A stretch of DNA of 64,000 nt from Kitasatospora albolonga (GTDB lineage: Bacteria; Actinomycetota; Actinomycetes; Streptomycetales; Streptomycetaceae), in NCBI GenBank assembly GCA_002082585.1, contig CP020563.1, positions 986,001 to 1,050,000 of the forward strand, in the 5' to 3' direction. A program made the translations under genes and the position numbers. Each line of letters opens with the position of its first letter. The first letter of the stretch is position 1. The notes below the pieces were generated by a model, which was not told the origin of the DNA, made no database searches, and worked only from the letters and a program-made list of their open reading frames with translations. Shown here piece after piece: positions 24,506 to 33,767 of the stretch.

Positions 24506-24616
24506 CGAAACCGGGGCTCCGCCCCGGGCCCCGGTTCCTTCGTCCTCAAGCGCCGGACAGGCTGAGGTTTCGGGGCTCCGCCCCGGACCCCGCTCCTCAA
24601 ACGCCGGAGGGGCTGA
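24506..24616. repeat. Two copies of a dispersed palindromic intergenic repeat
   Basis: Unit 1 at 24506-24565 and unit 2 at 24566-24616 share CGGGGCTCCGCCCCGG, then CTCAARCGCCGGA and GGCTGA. This GC-palindrome plus CCGGCGTTTGAGGA module is a common extragenic repeat in Streptomyces genomes. It lies just beyond the cobT stop codon. Confidence 0.8.
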
Positions 24617-24649
24617 CATGGCGAACCCCGGAGGGGCGGGGTGGCGGAC

Positions 24650-27600
24650 CTACTTCTCCGTCACTCCCGCCGCGTCGAACGTCGCCACCTCGTGCATCGC
24701 CCGCGCCGCGCTCTGCACGATCGGCAGCGCCAGCAGCGCGCCCGTGCCCTCGCCCAGGCGGAGGTCCAGGTCGACCAGGGGGCGCAGGCCCAGCTTGTTG
24801 AGGGCGGCCACGTGGCCCGGCTCCGCGCTGCGGTGGCCGGCGATGCAGGCCGCGAGGGCCTCGGGGGCGATGGCGCGGGCGACCAGGGCCGCCGCGCCCG
24901 CGCTCACGCCGTCCAGGACCACCGGCGTACGCAGGGAGGCTCCGCCGAGGAGGAAGCCCACCATCGCGGCGTGCTCCAGGCCGCCGACCGCCGCGAGGAC
25001 GCCGATCGGGTCGGCCGGGTCCGGCTGGTGGAGGTCGAGGGCGCGGCGTACGACGTCGACCTTGCGGGCGTGCATCTCGTCGTTGATACCGGTCCCCCGG
25101 CCCGTCACCTCGGAGGCGTCGATCCCCGTGTACACGCAGATCAGCGCGGCCGACGCGGTGGTGTTGGCGATCCCCATCTCACCCGTGAGCAGCGCCTTGT
25201 TGCCCGCCGCCACCAGGTCGCGGGCGGTCTCGATGCCCACCTCGATCGCGGCGAGGACGTCCTCCCTGGTGAGGGCGGGGCCCGTGGTGAAGTCCGCCGT
25301 GCCCTTGCGCACCTTGCGGGGCAGCAGCCCCGGGGTCGCGGGCAGGTCCGAGGCCACGCCGACGTCGACGACGCAGACCTCCGCGCCGACCTGCGCGGCG
25401 AACGCGTTGCAGACCGCTCCCCCGCCGAGGAAGTTCGCCACCATCTGGGCGGTGACCTCCTGCGGCCACGCGGTGACGCCCTGGGCGTGCACCCCGTGGT
25501 CACCGGCGAAGATCGCGACGGCGGCGGGCTCCGGGATCGGCGGCGGGCACATCCGGGAGAGGCCGGAGAGCTGCGCGGAGATGATCTCCAGCATGCCGAG
25601 CGCACCGGCCGGCTTCGTCATCCGCTTCTGCCGCTCCCACGCCTCCCCGAGCGCCTTCGCGTCCAGCGGGCGGATGGCGGAGATGGTCTCCTGGAGCAGG
25701 TCGTGCGGCTCCTCGCCGGGCAGCGCGCGGCGGCCGTACGTCTCCTCGTGGACGACCCACGACAGCGGGCGCCGCTTCGACCAGCCCGCCTGGAGCAGTT
25801 CGGGCTCCTCGGGGAACTCGTCGACGTAACCGACGCAGAGGTACGCCACCACTTCGAGGTGCTCGGGCAGGCCGAGCGCCCGGACCATCTCGCGCTCGTC
25901 GAAGAAGCTCACCCAGCCGACGCCGAGGCCCTCGGCCCGCGCCGCCAGCCACAGGTTCTCCACGGCGAGCGCCGAGGAGTAGGGGGCCATCTGCGGCTGC
26001 GTGTGGCGGCCGAGGGTGTGCCGGCCGCCCCGGGTGGGGTCGGCGGTGACGACGATGTTGACCGGGGTGTCGAGGATGGCCTCGATCTTCAGTTCCTTGA
26101 ACTGCTTCGCCCGGCCCTTGGGGAGCGACCTGGCGTAGGCGTCGCGCTGGCGCTGGGCCAGTTCGTGCATGGAACGGCGCGTCTCGGCGGAGCGGATGAC
26201 GACGAAGTCCCAGGGCTGCGAGTGGCCGACGCTCGGCGCGGTGTGCGCGGCCTCCAGCACCCGGAGCAGGACCTCGTGCGGGATGGGGTCGCTGCGGAAG
26301 CCGTTGCGGATGTCCCGGCGCTCGCGCATGACCCGGAGCACCGCTTCGCGCTCCGCGTCGTCGTAGCCGGGCGCGGGCGGGGTGAACGGCTCCGCGGGGG
26401 CCGCGTCGGCCGCGGGCTGCTCGTCCAGTTCCGGGGTCTCGATGACCTCGGGTCCGGTGCCGTCATCGGGGTCCGTGGCGTCCGTTACGGTCGCGGGCTC
26501 CGTTACGGCTACGGGCTCCGGTTCGGCGGGGAGCTGTACGGGCTCCGGCGCCACCGGGGCCACGACCGGCTCGGCTGCTGCCGGTTCGGGCTGGGGCTGG
26601 GGCTCGGGCTCGGCGGTGGCGGCGGGCTCAGGAGCCTCTGCGGCTGCCACAGCCACCTCGGGCGCCGTCGGGGCCGGGGCTGTCTCGACCGTCTCGGGCG
26701 TTTCCGCCGCCTCAACCGGCTGTACGGGGTCGGAAACGGGCTCCGGCTCGGCCACGGGGGTCTGTTGCACGGGCGCCTCGGGCTCCGGGGCCTGGGGCTC
26801 CACCGGGACGAACTGCGCTCCGGGCTCGGCCGGGGCATCGGCCACAACCTCCGGCGCCGCCACGGTCTCCTCGGCGGGCTGTTCGGCCGGGGCCACGGCG
26901 AGAGGCTCGGCCGGCTCCTCGTCCTGAGCCGGAGCCGGGACCTGGACCGGAACCGGGACCGGCTCCGGAGCCACCGCTTCCGCCGGAGCCTCCGGCTGCG
27001 GCTGGGAAACCTCCGGCTGCGGGACGGCGACCGGCTCGGGAGCGACCGTTTCTGCCGGGGCCGTCTGCTCGACCGGTTCGGGCGCGGGAGCGACCGGCTC
27101 CACGGGAACCGGGGCCGCCTCAACCGGAGCGGCCTCGGGCTGAGGGGCCGCAGCCTCCACCGGAACGACCTCGGGCTGAGAGGTCTCAGCTTCCACCGGA
27201 GCGGCCTCGGCCTCAGCGGCTTCGACCGGAGCCACAGCGACCGGAGCGGCCACCTCCGGAACGACTGCCTCCGGCTCGGCGGCCACCTCAGACGTCTCGA
27301 CAGCCTCGGCAGGCTGCTGCTCAGGCGCCTCGACAGCCTGTTCCGGCTCGGCGGCGGCCCCGGGCTCCCCCGCCACCTCCGCCTGCACGGGCTCCCGCGG
27401 AACGGCGGCCTGCTCGGGCTGCTCCACCGCCTCGGGCGTAACAGCCACCTCGCCCTCGGCCACCTCCTCCGCCTGCACCGACGGCTCGGACGCGGACGCG
27501 GCCGTCACCTCCGGCTCGGGCTGCGGCGGCTGCGGCGGGGCGCCCCACATGGCCGCGCCCTGCGGCGGGATCTCGCCCAGCTGCGGCCCCGGCAGGACCG

Positions 27601-28333
27601 GCGCCTCCGGGGACGGCGCGTCGAAGTACTCGGGTCCCGCGGTGCTCGGCGGGCCCCCGTGGCGGACGGGGGGCGCGGTCCTGACGGCTCCCGCGGGGCC
27701 CCGGTCGGCCAGCGAGCGGACCACGCCGCCCCCCTGCGTACCGCCGCCGTACGACGGGGCCTCGGCCGAAGCCGGACCCCGGTGCAGGGGGCGGCGGGCC
27801 GGGGCGGGGGCCGCCGCGTGCGCGCCCACCGGAGCGGGCGCCTGCACCGGGGCGGGGGCCGGAGCCGGGATACGTACGCCGTTGAGGTCGACGGAGCCCG
27901 TGTCACGGCCTCCGGACTCGTGCGTACCGTGCGCGGCGCCGGGCGCCTGGACGGCCTCCTGGCTCTGCGCGGGAACCTGCGGCTGTGCCGCGTACTGCGC
28001 CTGTCCCTGCGGCTCCGGCTGCTGGGCCTGGAGCTGCGGTGCCGCCTGCTCCGGGGCGGGCGCGGAGGCGGGAACGGGGGCGGGAACCGGAGCCGCGGCG
28101 GGGACCGGAGCCTGCGCGGCCGGAGCCGGGGCGGGGGCCGCCTGGGTCTGGACCGTCTGCGGGTCGCTCCACGCGCCCTGGGAGGCAGGCATCAGCAGGA
28201 GGTCGTCGTCCTCGGGGGCGTGCTCGGAGGGGTCGAGGAAGGTGTACGCGTCCGGGGCGGGGATGCCCGGCTGCTCCACCATGCCTGCGTTCTCCGGCAG
28301 TCCCTCACCCGGGATCTGGCCGGTGTCAGTCAT
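24650..28333 (-). CDS. cobT: BluB-CobT fusion with giant disordered N-terminus
   Basis: 1227 residues. Residues 1 to about 650 are low complexity, dominated by Pro, Ala, Glu and Val (runs such as APVEAAPVPVEPVAPAPEP), predicted disordered. Residues about 655-875 are a nitroreductase-fold BluB-like domain (RRDIRNGFRSDPIP; AAHTAPSVGHSQPWDFVVI; GVGWVSFFDEREMVRALGLP) that makes 5,6-dimethylbenzimidazole from FMN. Residues about 880-1227 are CobT, which transfers phosphoribose to that base (AIFAGDHGVHAQGVTAWPQE; GEMGIANTTASAAL; catalytic Glu expected in RLGEGTGALLALP). One chain would thus make and activate the lower ligand of B12. BluB-CobT fusions are known in Propionibacterium; long CobT proteins occur in streptomycetes. 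Start ATG 28333. Confidence 0.92.
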   Translation of the reverse strand: MTDTGQIPGEGLPENAGMVEQPGIPAPDAYTFLDPSEHAPEDDDLLLMPASQGAWSDPQTVQTQAAPAPAPAAQAPVPAAAPVPAPVPASAPAPEQAAPQLQAQQPEPQGQAQYAAQPQVPAQSQEAVQAPGAAHGTHESGGRDTGSVDLNGVRIPAPAPAPVQAPAPVGAHAAAPAPARRPLHRGPASAEAPSYGGGTQGGGVVRSLADRGPAGAVRTAPPVRHGGPPSTAGPEYFDAPSPEAPVLPGPQLGEIPPQGAAMWGAPPQPPQPEPEVTAASASEPSVQAEEVAEGEVAVTPEAVEQPEQAAVPREPVQAEVAGEPGAAAEPEQAVEAPEQQPAEAVETSEVAAEPEAVVPEVAAPVAVAPVEAAEAEAAPVEAETSQPEVVPVEAAAPQPEAAPVEAAPVPVEPVAPAPEPVEQTAPAETVAPEPVAVPQPEVSQPQPEAPAEAVAPEPVPVPVQVPAPAQDEEPAEPLAVAPAEQPAEETVAAPEVVADAPAEPGAQFVPVEPQAPEPEAPVQQTPVAEPEPVSDPVQPVEAAETPETVETAPAPTAPEVAVAAAEAPEPAATAEPEPQPQPEPAAAEPVVAPVAPEPVQLPAEPEPVAVTEPATVTDATDPDDGTGPEVIETPELDEQPAADAAPAEPFTPPAPGYDDAEREAVLRVMRERRDIRNGFRSDPIPHEVLLRVLEAAHTAPSVGHSQPWDFVVIRSAETRRSMHELAQRQRDAYARSLPKGRAKQFKELKIEAILDTPVNIVVTADPTRGGRHTLGRHTQPQMAPYSSALAVENLWLAARAEGLGVGWVSFFDEREMVRALGLPEHLEVVAYLCVGYVDEFPEEPELLQAGWSKRRPLSWVVHEETYGRRALPGEEPHDLLQETISAIRPLDAKALGEAWERQKRMTKPAGALGMLEIISAQLSGLSRMCPPPIPEPAAVAIFAGDHGVHAQGVTAWPQEVTAQMVANFLGGGAVCNAFAAQVGAEVCVVDVGVASDLPATPGLLPRKVRKGTADFTTGPALTREDVLAAIEVGIETARDLVAAGNKALLTGEMGIANTTASAALICVYTGIDASEVTGRGTGINDEMHARKVDVVRRALDLHQPDPADPIGVLAAVGGLEHAAMVGFLLGGASLRTPVVLDGVSAGAAALVARAIAPEALAACIAGHRSAEPGHVAALNKLGLRPLVDLDLRLGEGTGALLALPIVQSAARAMHEVATFDAAGVTEK

Positions 28334-28667
28334 GCGTACCCCTCGCCCATCGTCAGTGCTCCTTCGGCCCTTCGCCCGGGACGCCGAACCACGGCACGCC
28401 GGTGCTCGTCATGAAGAACGAGCGGGCTCGCCGCGCGGCACGAAACGCCCGCGGACCTCTCCTTATTCTCGCGGTCGTTCGCCGCCGCGACAGGCAGTTC
28501 CGCCACGGCTCGCTGTGGACTGCGCCACGTCGCGCGTCCCCCGGTCGATGCCGTACCACAGAGCGGAACAAAACAGTCCACTTTTCCGGACATTGACGAA
28601 CGAAGCGACGAACGTCCGGGCGCGGTACAACAATCGGCCAGCCTACCTCCCGTACCGGGCCGAAAGG
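28334..28667 (-). promoter_or_regulatory. 334-bp region upstream of cobT
   Basis: No gene is supported: short overlapping frames lack ribosome binding sites and motifs. It should hold the cobT promoter. By eye I found no B12-box, so a cobalamin riboswitch is not claimed. Confidence 0.35.
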
Positions 28668-29906
28668 TCAGGGGGCGAGCTCCGAACGCCGCGCGGAGAG
28701 AAGGAACACGACGGACCGTTCACGCTCGGTCCACACCTCGGTGTCCAGGTCGACGGACTGGAGCAGCGAGCACTCGACGGTGTAGCCGTTTCCGGTGAGG
28801 GCCGCGCCGAGCGCCTCGGCCTCGTCCCGGGTGGAGGCGTGCGTGACGATGCGCTCCGGGCGCCGGTCCATGACCGCGGTGACCACCGGCACTCCCCCGC
28901 CCCCGATCCGTACGACATCGGGTTCGGGCAGCCGTTCCAGGACGTGCGGGGCCCGGCCGCAGACGATCTGGAGCGGTACGCCGAAGGCGCGGGCGGCGGC
29001 GTCCGTACGGGAGCACGCTCCCGGGTCGGCGTCCACCGCGAGGACCGCCGCGCCGAAGCGGGCGGCCTCCACGGCCAGGGCGCCGCTGCCGCAGCCGATG
29101 TCCCAGACCAGATCGCCGGTGCGGGGGCCGAGGATGGCCAGCTGGGCGGCGCGCAGGTTGGGGAACTCCCCCTCGCCGGAGTCCTGCATGCCCTCCGCCC
29201 CGGCCTCCCGGTAGGCGTCGGCGGGCAGTGCCCAGCCCCGGGTGCCCGGGGGCTGGGCGGGGCGGCGGCCGGCGATCCAGGCGCCGGTGGCGGCGGTCTC
29301 GGAGTTGCCGCCGACGGCGATGACGACGTTCGGGTCGCGCCAGGCGTGGTCGGCGGCCTTGTCCGAGGTGAGGACGGTGACGCGTTCGCGGTCGGTGCCG
29401 AGCTCCTCGCAGATGACGAAGGTGCGGTGGACGCCTTCGAGGAGGAGGGCCAGTTCGGCGGGGCCCGCGCCCGGTGAGGTGAGGACGGCGACCTTGTGGT
29501 GGGCCCGGCAGACGTTGACGGCGCGGCGCAGGGTGCGCGGGTGGGCGACGACGATCTGGGCGTCCTCCCAGGGCATCCCGGCCCGGGCGAAGGCGGTGGC
29601 CACGGCGGAGACGGCGGGGACGACCTCCACCTCGAGGCCGTGCTCGGGGGCGCGCAGGGTGCGGACGACGCCGAAGAAGCCGGGGTCGCCGTCGGCGAGG
29701 ACCACGGCGCTGCCCCGGTGGCCGGCGATGCGGCGGGCGGCCAGGTCGACGCTGCCGAGGCGGATGCGCTCGGCGCCCTCGGGCACTTCGGGCAGTGCGA
29801 GGTGGTGGGCGGCGCCCGCGACGAGCGTGGCGGCCGAGAGCGCGGCCGTCGCCGCTCCGGGCAGTGGCGAACCGTCCCAGCCGATCACCGTGACCCGGTC
29901 GGCCAT
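28668..29906 (-). CDS. cobL: Precorrin-6Y C5,15-methyltransferase (decarboxylating), CbiE-CbiT fusion
   Basis: A 412-residue two-domain enzyme of the corrin pathway. The N-terminal CbiE domain (about 1-200) opens with VTVIGWDGSPLP and contains VPAVSAVATAFARAGMPWED. The C-terminal CbiT domain (about 240-400) has the SAM-binding DLVWDIGCGSGALAVEAARF and DADPGACSRTDAAARAFG. Together they methylate C5 and C15 and decarboxylate the ring C acetate. Start ATG 29906, with AGGAG a little far upstream (about 10 bp); a longer frame to 29957 is less likely. Same strand as cobT and cobA but with sizeable gaps, so probably separate transcripts. Confidence 0.92.
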   Translation of the reverse strand: MADRVTVIGWDGSPLPGAATAALSAATLVAGAAHHLALPEVPEGAERIRLGSVDLAARRIAGHRGSAVVLADGDPGFFGVVRTLRAPEHGLEVEVVPAVSAVATAFARAGMPWEDAQIVVAHPRTLRRAVNVCRAHHKVAVLTSPGAGPAELALLLEGVHRTFVICEELGTDRERVTVLTSDKAADHAWRDPNVVIAVGGNSETAATGAWIAGRRPAQPPGTRGWALPADAYREAGAEGMQDSGEGEFPNLRAAQLAILGPRTGDLVWDIGCGSGALAVEAARFGAAVLAVDADPGACSRTDAAARAFGVPLQIVCGRAPHVLERLPEPDVVRIGGGGVPVVTAVMDRRPERIVTHASTRDEAEALGAALTGNGYTVECSLLQSVDLDTEVWTERERSVVFLLSARRSELAP

Positions 29907-30038
29907 CGTCGTCTGTCTCCTGGGGTGTCGGAGGGAGCGAGGGGCGCCCGTGCGCATGCGGGCAGGGGTGACAGTACCTGGTCCGGGCCGGGGTCCGGCC
30001 GGTGGCCTCGGGGAGGCCGTACCGAAGGCCCGTCGTGC

Positions 30039-30677
30039 TCAGTTCCAGTCGTTGTACGTGCCGTAGCCGCCTGCGTCGGCGAGCTGCTCGGCGACGCCTT
30101 CGAGGTCCTCGGGGAGGAGCCCCCAGACGATCAGGTCGGTACGGATGTCGGTCCAGCCGCCGTCCTCCGTCCGGGTCCGGGCGATCCGGGCGTTGCGCAG
30201 GACGCCCTCGCTGATGCAGCCCAGCTTCTGGGCGACCTGCTGGGCGGCGGTGTTGTCGGCGGGGGTGCGCAGCTCGATGCGTTCGAAGCCCTGGTCGCGG
30301 AAGAGCCATTCGGCGACGGCCAGCACGGCTTCGGTGGCGTACCCCTCGCCGCGCGCCCAGGGGGCGGTGATGTAGCGGACCTCGGTGGCCAGGGTGCGCC
30401 AGTCGGTGTTGAGGAGGCGGACGGTGCCGACGAGCCGCTGGGTGAGGAACTCGGTGACGGCGAGGGCGATGCCGTGGCCCGACGTGCGTTCCCCGGGGGC
30501 GATCCTGCGGACCCAGCGTTCGGCGTCGACCTGGGTGTACGGGTGCGGTCCGTCGGTCCAGGCGGTGACCGTCTCGTCGTTCATCATCTCGATGTACGCG
30601 GGGATGTCGGCCATGTCGAAGGGGCGCATCACCAACCTGTCCGTGCTGATGGAGACGGACGGAAAGGTGGTAGTCAT
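30039..30677 (-). CDS. RimJ/RimL-type GNAT acetyltransferase
   Basis: 212 residues. Opens with the RimJ-like TDRLVMRPFDMADIPAYIEM; acetyl-CoA loop around APWARGEGYATEAVLAVAEW; ends with NTAAQQVAQKLGCISEGVLR, where the loop after the motif is typical of ribosomal-protein or small-molecule N-acetyltransferases. ATG 30677 has GGAG 7 bp upstream; the 27-residue longer frame to 30758 crosses a perfect tandem repeat and is unlikely. The substrate is unknown. Confidence 0.85.
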   Translation of the reverse strand: MTTTFPSVSISTDRLVMRPFDMADIPAYIEMMNDETVTAWTDGPHPYTQVDAERWVRRIAPGERTSGHGIALAVTEFLTQRLVGTVRLLNTDWRTLATEVRYITAPWARGEGYATEAVLAVAEWLFRDQGFERIELRTPADNTAAQQVAQKLGCISEGVLRNARIARTRTEDGGWTDIRTDLIVWGLLPEDLEGVAEQLADAGGYGTYNDWN

Positions 30678-30692
30678 GCGCAGCTCCATGCA

Positions 30693-30726
30693 GAAGACCG
30701 GGTAAAAGCGAAGACCGGGTAAAAGC
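30693..30726. repeat. Perfect 17-bp tandem duplication
   Basis: GAAGACCGGGTAAAAGC occurs twice back to back, immediately upstream of the GNAT ribosome binding site. Confidence 0.9.
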
Positions 30727-30772
30727 ACAGCATGCAGCATCGGGTGTGCGTCGCGCATGGGCGGGTCCGCAC

Positions 30773-30814
30773 GACGGAGCCCCGCGCCTTCCGGAGAAGG
30801 GGCGGGGCTCCGTC
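30773..30814 (-). terminator. Terminator after metQ
   Basis: Stem GACGGAGCCCCGC / GCGGGGCTCCGTC (13 bp, perfect), 20 bp past the metQ stop on the minus strand. Confidence 0.75.
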
Positions 30815-30834
30815 GGTCAAGTGCCCGACAGGGG

Positions 30835-31701
30835 TCAGGACTTGGCCGGGGCGCCGAAGGAAGCGACGATCGAGCCCTGGTAGGTGTCCTCGATGAACTT
30901 CTTGACCTCGTCGGAGTTGAGGAGCTTCGCGAGCTTCTCGACGCGCGGGTCCTTCTCGTTGCCGTCCCTCACCGCGAGGAAGTTGGCGTACGGGTTGCCC
31001 TCGGCCTTCTCCAGGGCCAGGGAGTCCTTGGCCGGGGAGAGCTTGGCCTCCAGGGCGTAGTTGCCGTTGATGACGGCGGCGTCCACGTCGTTCAGGGCGC
31101 GCGGCACGGTGGCGGCCTCCAGCTCCTTGAACTCCAGGCCCTTCTTGTCGGTGATGTCGCTCAGCTTGGCGCTGGTGCCGACGCCGTCCTTGAGCGTGAT
31201 CAGGCCGTTCTCGGCGAGCAGCTGGAGGGCGCGGCCGCCGTTGGTGGTGTCGTTGGGGACGGCGATGGTCTGGCCGGCCTTGATGTCCTTGAGGTCCTTG
31301 ATCTTCTTGGAGTAGAGACCGAGGGGCTCCAGGTGCACGTTGACGACCGGGACGATGGTGGTGTCGTTCTTCTCGTTGAAGTCGTCCAGGTAGGGCTTGT
31401 GCTGGAAGAAGTTGGCGTCGACCTGGCCGGACTGGGTGGCGGTGTTCGGCAGGACGTAGTCCGTGAACTCCTTGACCTCCAGCTTGAGGCCCTCCTTCTC
31501 CGCCAGGTTCTTCTTGACGAAGTTCAGGATGTCGGCGTGCGGCGTCGGGGACGCGGCGACGACCAGGGCCTTGGAGGTGTCGGCCTTGGCGCCGCCCTCG
31601 CTCTTGGCGGCCGGGTCGGAGTCCGTACCGCAGGCGCTGAGACCCAGGGCGAGGGCGGCGGCGGAAGCGACGGCTGCGGTGATCTTGATGTTCTTACGCA
31701 C
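30835..31701 (-). CDS. metQ: Methionine-binding lipoprotein
   Basis: A 288-residue NlpA/MetQ substrate-binding lipoprotein that delivers methionine to MetNI. A signal peptide with lipobox ALGLSACG puts the lipid-modified Cys at about residue 23. Family stretches: ASPTPHADILNFVKKNLAEK, TDYVLPNTATQSGQVDANFF, QHKPYLDDF, and IAVPNDTTNGGRALQLL. Start GTG 31701 with AGAGG upstream. Last gene of metN-metI-metQ, 86 bp after metI. Confidence 0.94.
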   Translation of the reverse strand: MRKNIKITAAVASAAALALGLSACGTDSDPAAKSEGGAKADTSKALVVAASPTPHADILNFVKKNLAEKEGLKLEVKEFTDYVLPNTATQSGQVDANFFQHKPYLDDFNEKNDTTIVPVVNVHLEPLGLYSKKIKDLKDIKAGQTIAVPNDTTNGGRALQLLAENGLITLKDGVGTSAKLSDITDKKGLEFKELEAATVPRALNDVDAAVINGNYALEAKLSPAKDSLALEKAEGNPYANFLAVRDGNEKDPRVEKLAKLLNSDEVKKFIEDTYQGSIVASFGAPAKS

Positions 31702-31787
31702 GAAAAGTGCCTCTTTCTCAACTGTGGTGGTGCGCCCGGACAAGGAGTTCGGGCTTGGTGGGGACGGGAAGTTCGGGGGCCGGGGGC

Positions 31788-32456
31788 CTACGCGGTGCGG
31801 CCTCGGCGGGCCAGCAGGCGCACGATGAGGTCGCCGATCAGCTGGATCACGCTGACGAGCACGATGAGGAGCGCGACGGTGATCAGCATGAACTGGTTGT
31901 CGAAGCGCTGGAATCCGTAGGTGACGGCCTTGGAGCCGAGCCCTTCACCACCGACCGCACCGGCCATCGCGGAGTAGCCGATGAGCACGATGAGGGTGGT
32001 GGTGACGCCCGAGACGAGCGAGGGCAGGGCCTGCGGGAGGAGCACCTTGCGGACGATGGTGGGGATGGAGCCGCCCATCGACTGCACGGCTTCGACGAGC
32101 CCGTGGTCGACCTCCCGGATCGCCGTCTCGACGAGCCGGGCGAAGAACGGGATGGCGCCGACGGCCAGCGGGACGATCATCGCGGTGGGGCCGATGAAGG
32201 TGCCGACGACCCAGGTGGTGAAGGGGATCAGGGCGATCAGCAGGATGATGAACGGCAGCGAGCGGCCGATGTTCACGATCACGCCGGTGACCTTGTTCAC
32301 CGCGGTGTTCTGGAGCAGTCCGCCCTTGTCGGTGAGGACCAGCAGAACACCGAGCGGCAGTCCGCCGATCACGGTGACCAGGGCCGACCACAGCACCATG
32401 TAGAGGGTGTCGAAGGTGCCCTGGGTCAGCAGGGGCTGCATTTCGGACCAGGTCAC
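31788..32456 (-). CDS. metI: Methionine ABC transporter permease
   Basis: A 222-residue MetI-type permease with five hydrophobic segments. It has the EAA loop (VEAVQSMGGSIPTIVRKVLL) that docks on the ATPase, and the family ending FQRFDNQFMLITVALLIVLV. GTG 32456 overlaps the metN TGA by 4 bp, giving tight translational coupling. Confidence 0.94.
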   Translation of the reverse strand: MTWSEMQPLLTQGTFDTLYMVLWSALVTVIGGLPLGVLLVLTDKGGLLQNTAVNKVTGVIVNIGRSLPFIILLIALIPFTTWVVGTFIGPTAMIVPLAVGAIPFFARLVETAIREVDHGLVEAVQSMGGSIPTIVRKVLLPQALPSLVSGVTTTLIVLIGYSAMAGAVGGEGLGSKAVTYGFQRFDNQFMLITVALLIVLVSVIQLIGDLIVRLLARRGRTA

Positions 32457-33547
32457 TTGACGACCTCCTTGGTGATCGCGGCGGGCGTCTGCTCCGGTAC
32501 GGCGACGGGGGCGGCGGGGGCCTTCGGGGTCCTCGGGCCCTTCTCGTCCTCGACGACCTCGGCCTGGAGCCCCTGCTCGCGCAGGAAGCCGATGGGCACG
32601 ACGTTCTCCTCGAACCGGCCGGGCAGCTCGATGCGCATCCGGCCGATCTGCTTGCCGCCGACGGTGTCCATCGCCGCGCCGAGGATCGATATGTCGATGT
32701 TGTACGTACGCGAGAGCTGGGAGATCACCGGCTGGGTGGCGGCCTCCCCGTGGAAGGTGACGTCCACGACCGTACGGTCCGGCCCGGAGGCGGTCCCGCC
32801 GACCGGGAACAGCTCGCCCGCCAGCTCGGAGCCGGGGGTGGCGAGCAGTCCGCCGACCGTGCCGGACTCCACGATCCGGCCGCGCTGCATCAGGGCGGCG
32901 GAGTCGCAGATCGTCTTGACGACGTCCATCTCGTGGGTGATCAGGAGGATGGTCAGGCCGAGCTGCTGGTTGAGGTCGCGCAGCAGCTGGAGGATCGAGC
33001 GGGTGGTCTCGGGGTCGAGGGCGGAGGTCGCCTCGTCCGAGAGCAGCACCTTGGGGTCGCCGGCCAGGGCGCGGGCGATGCCCACGCGCTGCTTCTGGCC
33101 GCCGGAGAGCTGCTTGGGGTAGGACTTCCCCTTGTCGGCGAGGCCGACCAGGTCGAGGAGTTCCTCGGCCTTGCGGGTGCGCTCCTGGCCGGAGACCCCG
33201 AGGATCTCCAGCGGGAGCTCCACGTTGTCCAGGACGGTGCGCGAGTCCAGCAGGTTGAAGTGCTGGAAGACCATGCCGATCCGGGTCCGGGCCGCGCGCA
33301 GCTCCTTGCTCGCCCGCCGTCCCCGTCCGGCGAGGGCCGTGAGGTCCTGGCCTGCCACGGTCACCGTGCCGGAGGTGGGGCGCTCCAGCAGGTTGACGCA
33401 GCGGATCAGGGAGGACTTCCCGGCGCCGCTCTGTCCGATGACGCCGTATATCTCGCCCTCGCGGACATGGAGGTCGACTCCGTCGAGTGCGGTGACCTCA
33501 CGGTCGCGCGACTGGTAGACCTTCGTGAGGCCCGTCGTGGTGATCAC
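32453..33547 (-). CDS. metN: Methionine ABC transporter ATP-binding protein
   Basis: A 364-residue ATPase: Walker A GQSGAGKSSLIRC at about 38-50, Q-loop FQHFNLL, signature LSGGQKQRVGIARAL, Walker B KVLLSDEATSALD, and H-loop LLITHEMDVV. A C-terminal NIL/ACT-like regulatory domain (about 245-340) gives feedback by internal methionine in this family. A further 30-residue Pro/Ala/Val tail follows. Start GTG 33547, without a strong ribosome binding site. A 590-bp leader region containing a Cys/Met-rich short frame precedes it. Confidence 0.94.
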   Translation of the reverse strand: MITTTGLTKVYQSRDREVTALDGVDLHVREGEIYGVIGQSGAGKSSLIRCVNLLERPTSGTVTVAGQDLTALAGRGRRASKELRAARTRIGMVFQHFNLLDSRTVLDNVELPLEILGVSGQERTRKAEELLDLVGLADKGKSYPKQLSGGQKQRVGIARALAGDPKVLLSDEATSALDPETTRSILQLLRDLNQQLGLTILLITHEMDVVKTICDSAALMQRGRIVESGTVGGLLATPGSELAGELFPVGGTASGPDRTVVDVTFHGEAATQPVISQLSRTYNIDISILGAAMDTVGGKQIGRMRIELPGRFEENVVPIGFLREQGLQAEVVEDEKGPRTPKAPAAPVAVPEQTPAAITKEVVK

Positions 33548-33767
33548 AGGGGGTTTCCGTCACTGTCGAGTGCGCGGCGCGGTGTTCCGCCGGGCACGGG
33601 GCAATCGTCTGAAGAGACTGGTTCGGGCTGGTCGGCCGGTTCACGTCTCAGCACGGCTGGATACGGCGGTCGGCCGGGGAACAGCGCATGCTCGGGCGGC
33701 TCGTTCACCGGGGGCGAACGGCACGGGCTCGGTCTCGCTTCGGGGCGCGAGGCTCAGGCGGGGGCCC

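Noticed and set aside
24641..28414. A 1257-codon plus-strand frame opposite the BluB-CobT fusion
   Set aside because: Low-complexity Leu/Arg/Gly product mirroring the Pro/Ala/Glu repeat on the coding strand; no recognisable fold.
28334..28667. Cobalamin riboswitch upstream of cobT
   Set aside because: No B12-box-like sequence or expected paired elements could be found by eye on the transcribed strand.
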